Source: an archaeon
Lineage (GTDB): Archaea > Thermoproteota > Nitrososphaeria > Nitrososphaerales > Gagatemarchaeaceae
Reading direction: 5' to 3'
NCBI GenBank assembly: GCA_021848045.1
Contig: JAJZNC010000046.1
Span: forward strand, 62,001-126,000
Length of the DNA stretch: 64,000 nt
The position numbers and the translations under genes were made by a program. Each line of letters opens with the position of its first letter. Within the stretch, counting starts at the first letter, position 1. The notes under the pieces are model-generated. The model saw only the letters and a list, made by a program, of their open reading frames with translations. It was not told the origin of the DNA and ran no database searches. This document shows positions 63,752-64,000 of the stretch, piece after piece.

Positions 63752-64000
63752 GGTGGGTCTCTAGCCCGTATCTCCTCTCGTTGGTCTTCATGTGTCGATA
63801 TATCGACCAGAGCTCGGGGAACTGCCTGAGGACCGAGAAGTTCCCGTCCATCTTCGACTTTATGAACCTGTAGACCTTCCCGTAGAGCTCGAAGTGCCTG
63901 ATCACGGCGCTCTGGTACGCCCCCAGGTCGTCCATGTGGTCGACGAAGAGGTTCACGCACTCCATGCTCGGTATTATGCCCTCGCCGAGCAGCGGGTACA
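63720..64000 (-). CDS. C-terminal end of a probable FAD-dependent reductase (geranylgeranyl reductase-like)
   Basis: The frame is open to the right edge (reading YPLLGEGIIPSMECVNLFVDHM...), so the gene extends outside the window. The G-E-G-I-x-x-S/A-M/L motif followed by helices (AVIRHFELYGKVYRFIKSKMDGNFSVLRQFPELWSIYRHM) resembles the end of geranylgeranyl-reductase-type flavoproteins, which saturate archaeal lipids. The call rests on this fragment only. It overlaps AlaX by 32 nt. Confidence 0.55.
   Translation of the reverse strand, partial: YPLLGEGIIPSMECVNLFVDHMDDLGAYQSAVIRHFELYGKVYRFIKSKMDGNFSVLRQFPELWSIYRHMKTNERRYGLETHLGDILKVINV

Overview
The window is 64 kb of archaeal chromosome. It encodes a group II chaperonin (thermosome), 3-hydroxy-3-methylglutaryl-CoA synthase, an AlaX-type alanyl-tRNA editing protein and intron-bearing tRNA. 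Most genes carry a TATA-like box about 25-28 nt upstream of the start codon, so leaderless mRNA seems to be the rule, and TTG or GTG starts are common. The backbone is clearly G+C rich, and genes sit in tight operons with 4-nt stop/start overlaps. The many thioredoxin, Rieske and heme genes point to a respiring organism. A member of the Thaumarchaeota/Nitrososphaeria or a related TACK lineage fits, but no marker in the window settles the taxonomy, and no ammonia-oxidation gene is present.

Layout. 0-2.2 kb: end of a PPK2-type kinase, a double universal stress protein, a nuclease-like protein and a SnoaL-like protein. 2.1-6.7 kb (minus): sulfite/nitrite reductase with its own siroheme pathway (HemD, SUMT, Met8-like) and a 37-codon leader ORF. 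8.6-16.6 kb (plus): an uninterrupted heme operon hemA-C-D-B-Q-L-E-H. 17.2-21.7 kb: sulfate activation (cysC, an alkaline-phosphatase-superfamily enzyme, sat, a ribbon-helix-helix regulator) and a divergent TauE-type permease, with three copies of a 16-bp operator between them. 21.7-36.8 kb: peptidase, amidohydrolase and permease, thioredoxin, HMG-CoA synthase, corrinoid-binding protein, pterin dehydratase, thermosome, metallo-beta-lactamase, FAD oxidoreductase and an IDI-like Nudix protein. 37-39.5 kb: a small redox operon (Ser/Thr-rich anchor, four-His membrane protein, Rieske protein, 42-aa membrane peptide) and an aquaporin.

39.6-43.8 kb is an island of clearly lower G+C beside a tRNA-Leu(UAA) gene. 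It has vapBC, secreted proteins of unknown function, frameshifted remnants and repeated copies of the tRNA-flanking sequence. The tRNA appears to contain two short introns. 43.8-58.6 kb returns to backbone: PolX, M24 peptidase, proline dehydrogenase, TatA, an HTH regulator, pyrC-pyrD, DUF72, a CtaA-like membrane protein, an ABC exporter and a membrane-Rieske fusion. 58.9-63.2 kb is looser and less G+C rich, with an HTH/membrane-protein pair under a palindromic operator, a decayed RelBE-like pair, and mazEF-like genes lying between tRNA-Arg(CCU) and a degenerate copy of its 3' end. The right edge holds AlaX and the end of a probable FAD-dependent reductase.

Working together: sulfate activation plus sulfite reductase and siroheme synthesis cover assimilatory sulfur metabolism except for the APS/PAPS reductase, which is not here. 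The heme operon appears to follow the coproporphyrin route (ferrochelatase plus HemQ) and could supply the heme/Rieske membrane proteins found in three places. TatA may serve the Tat-signal Rieske proteins.
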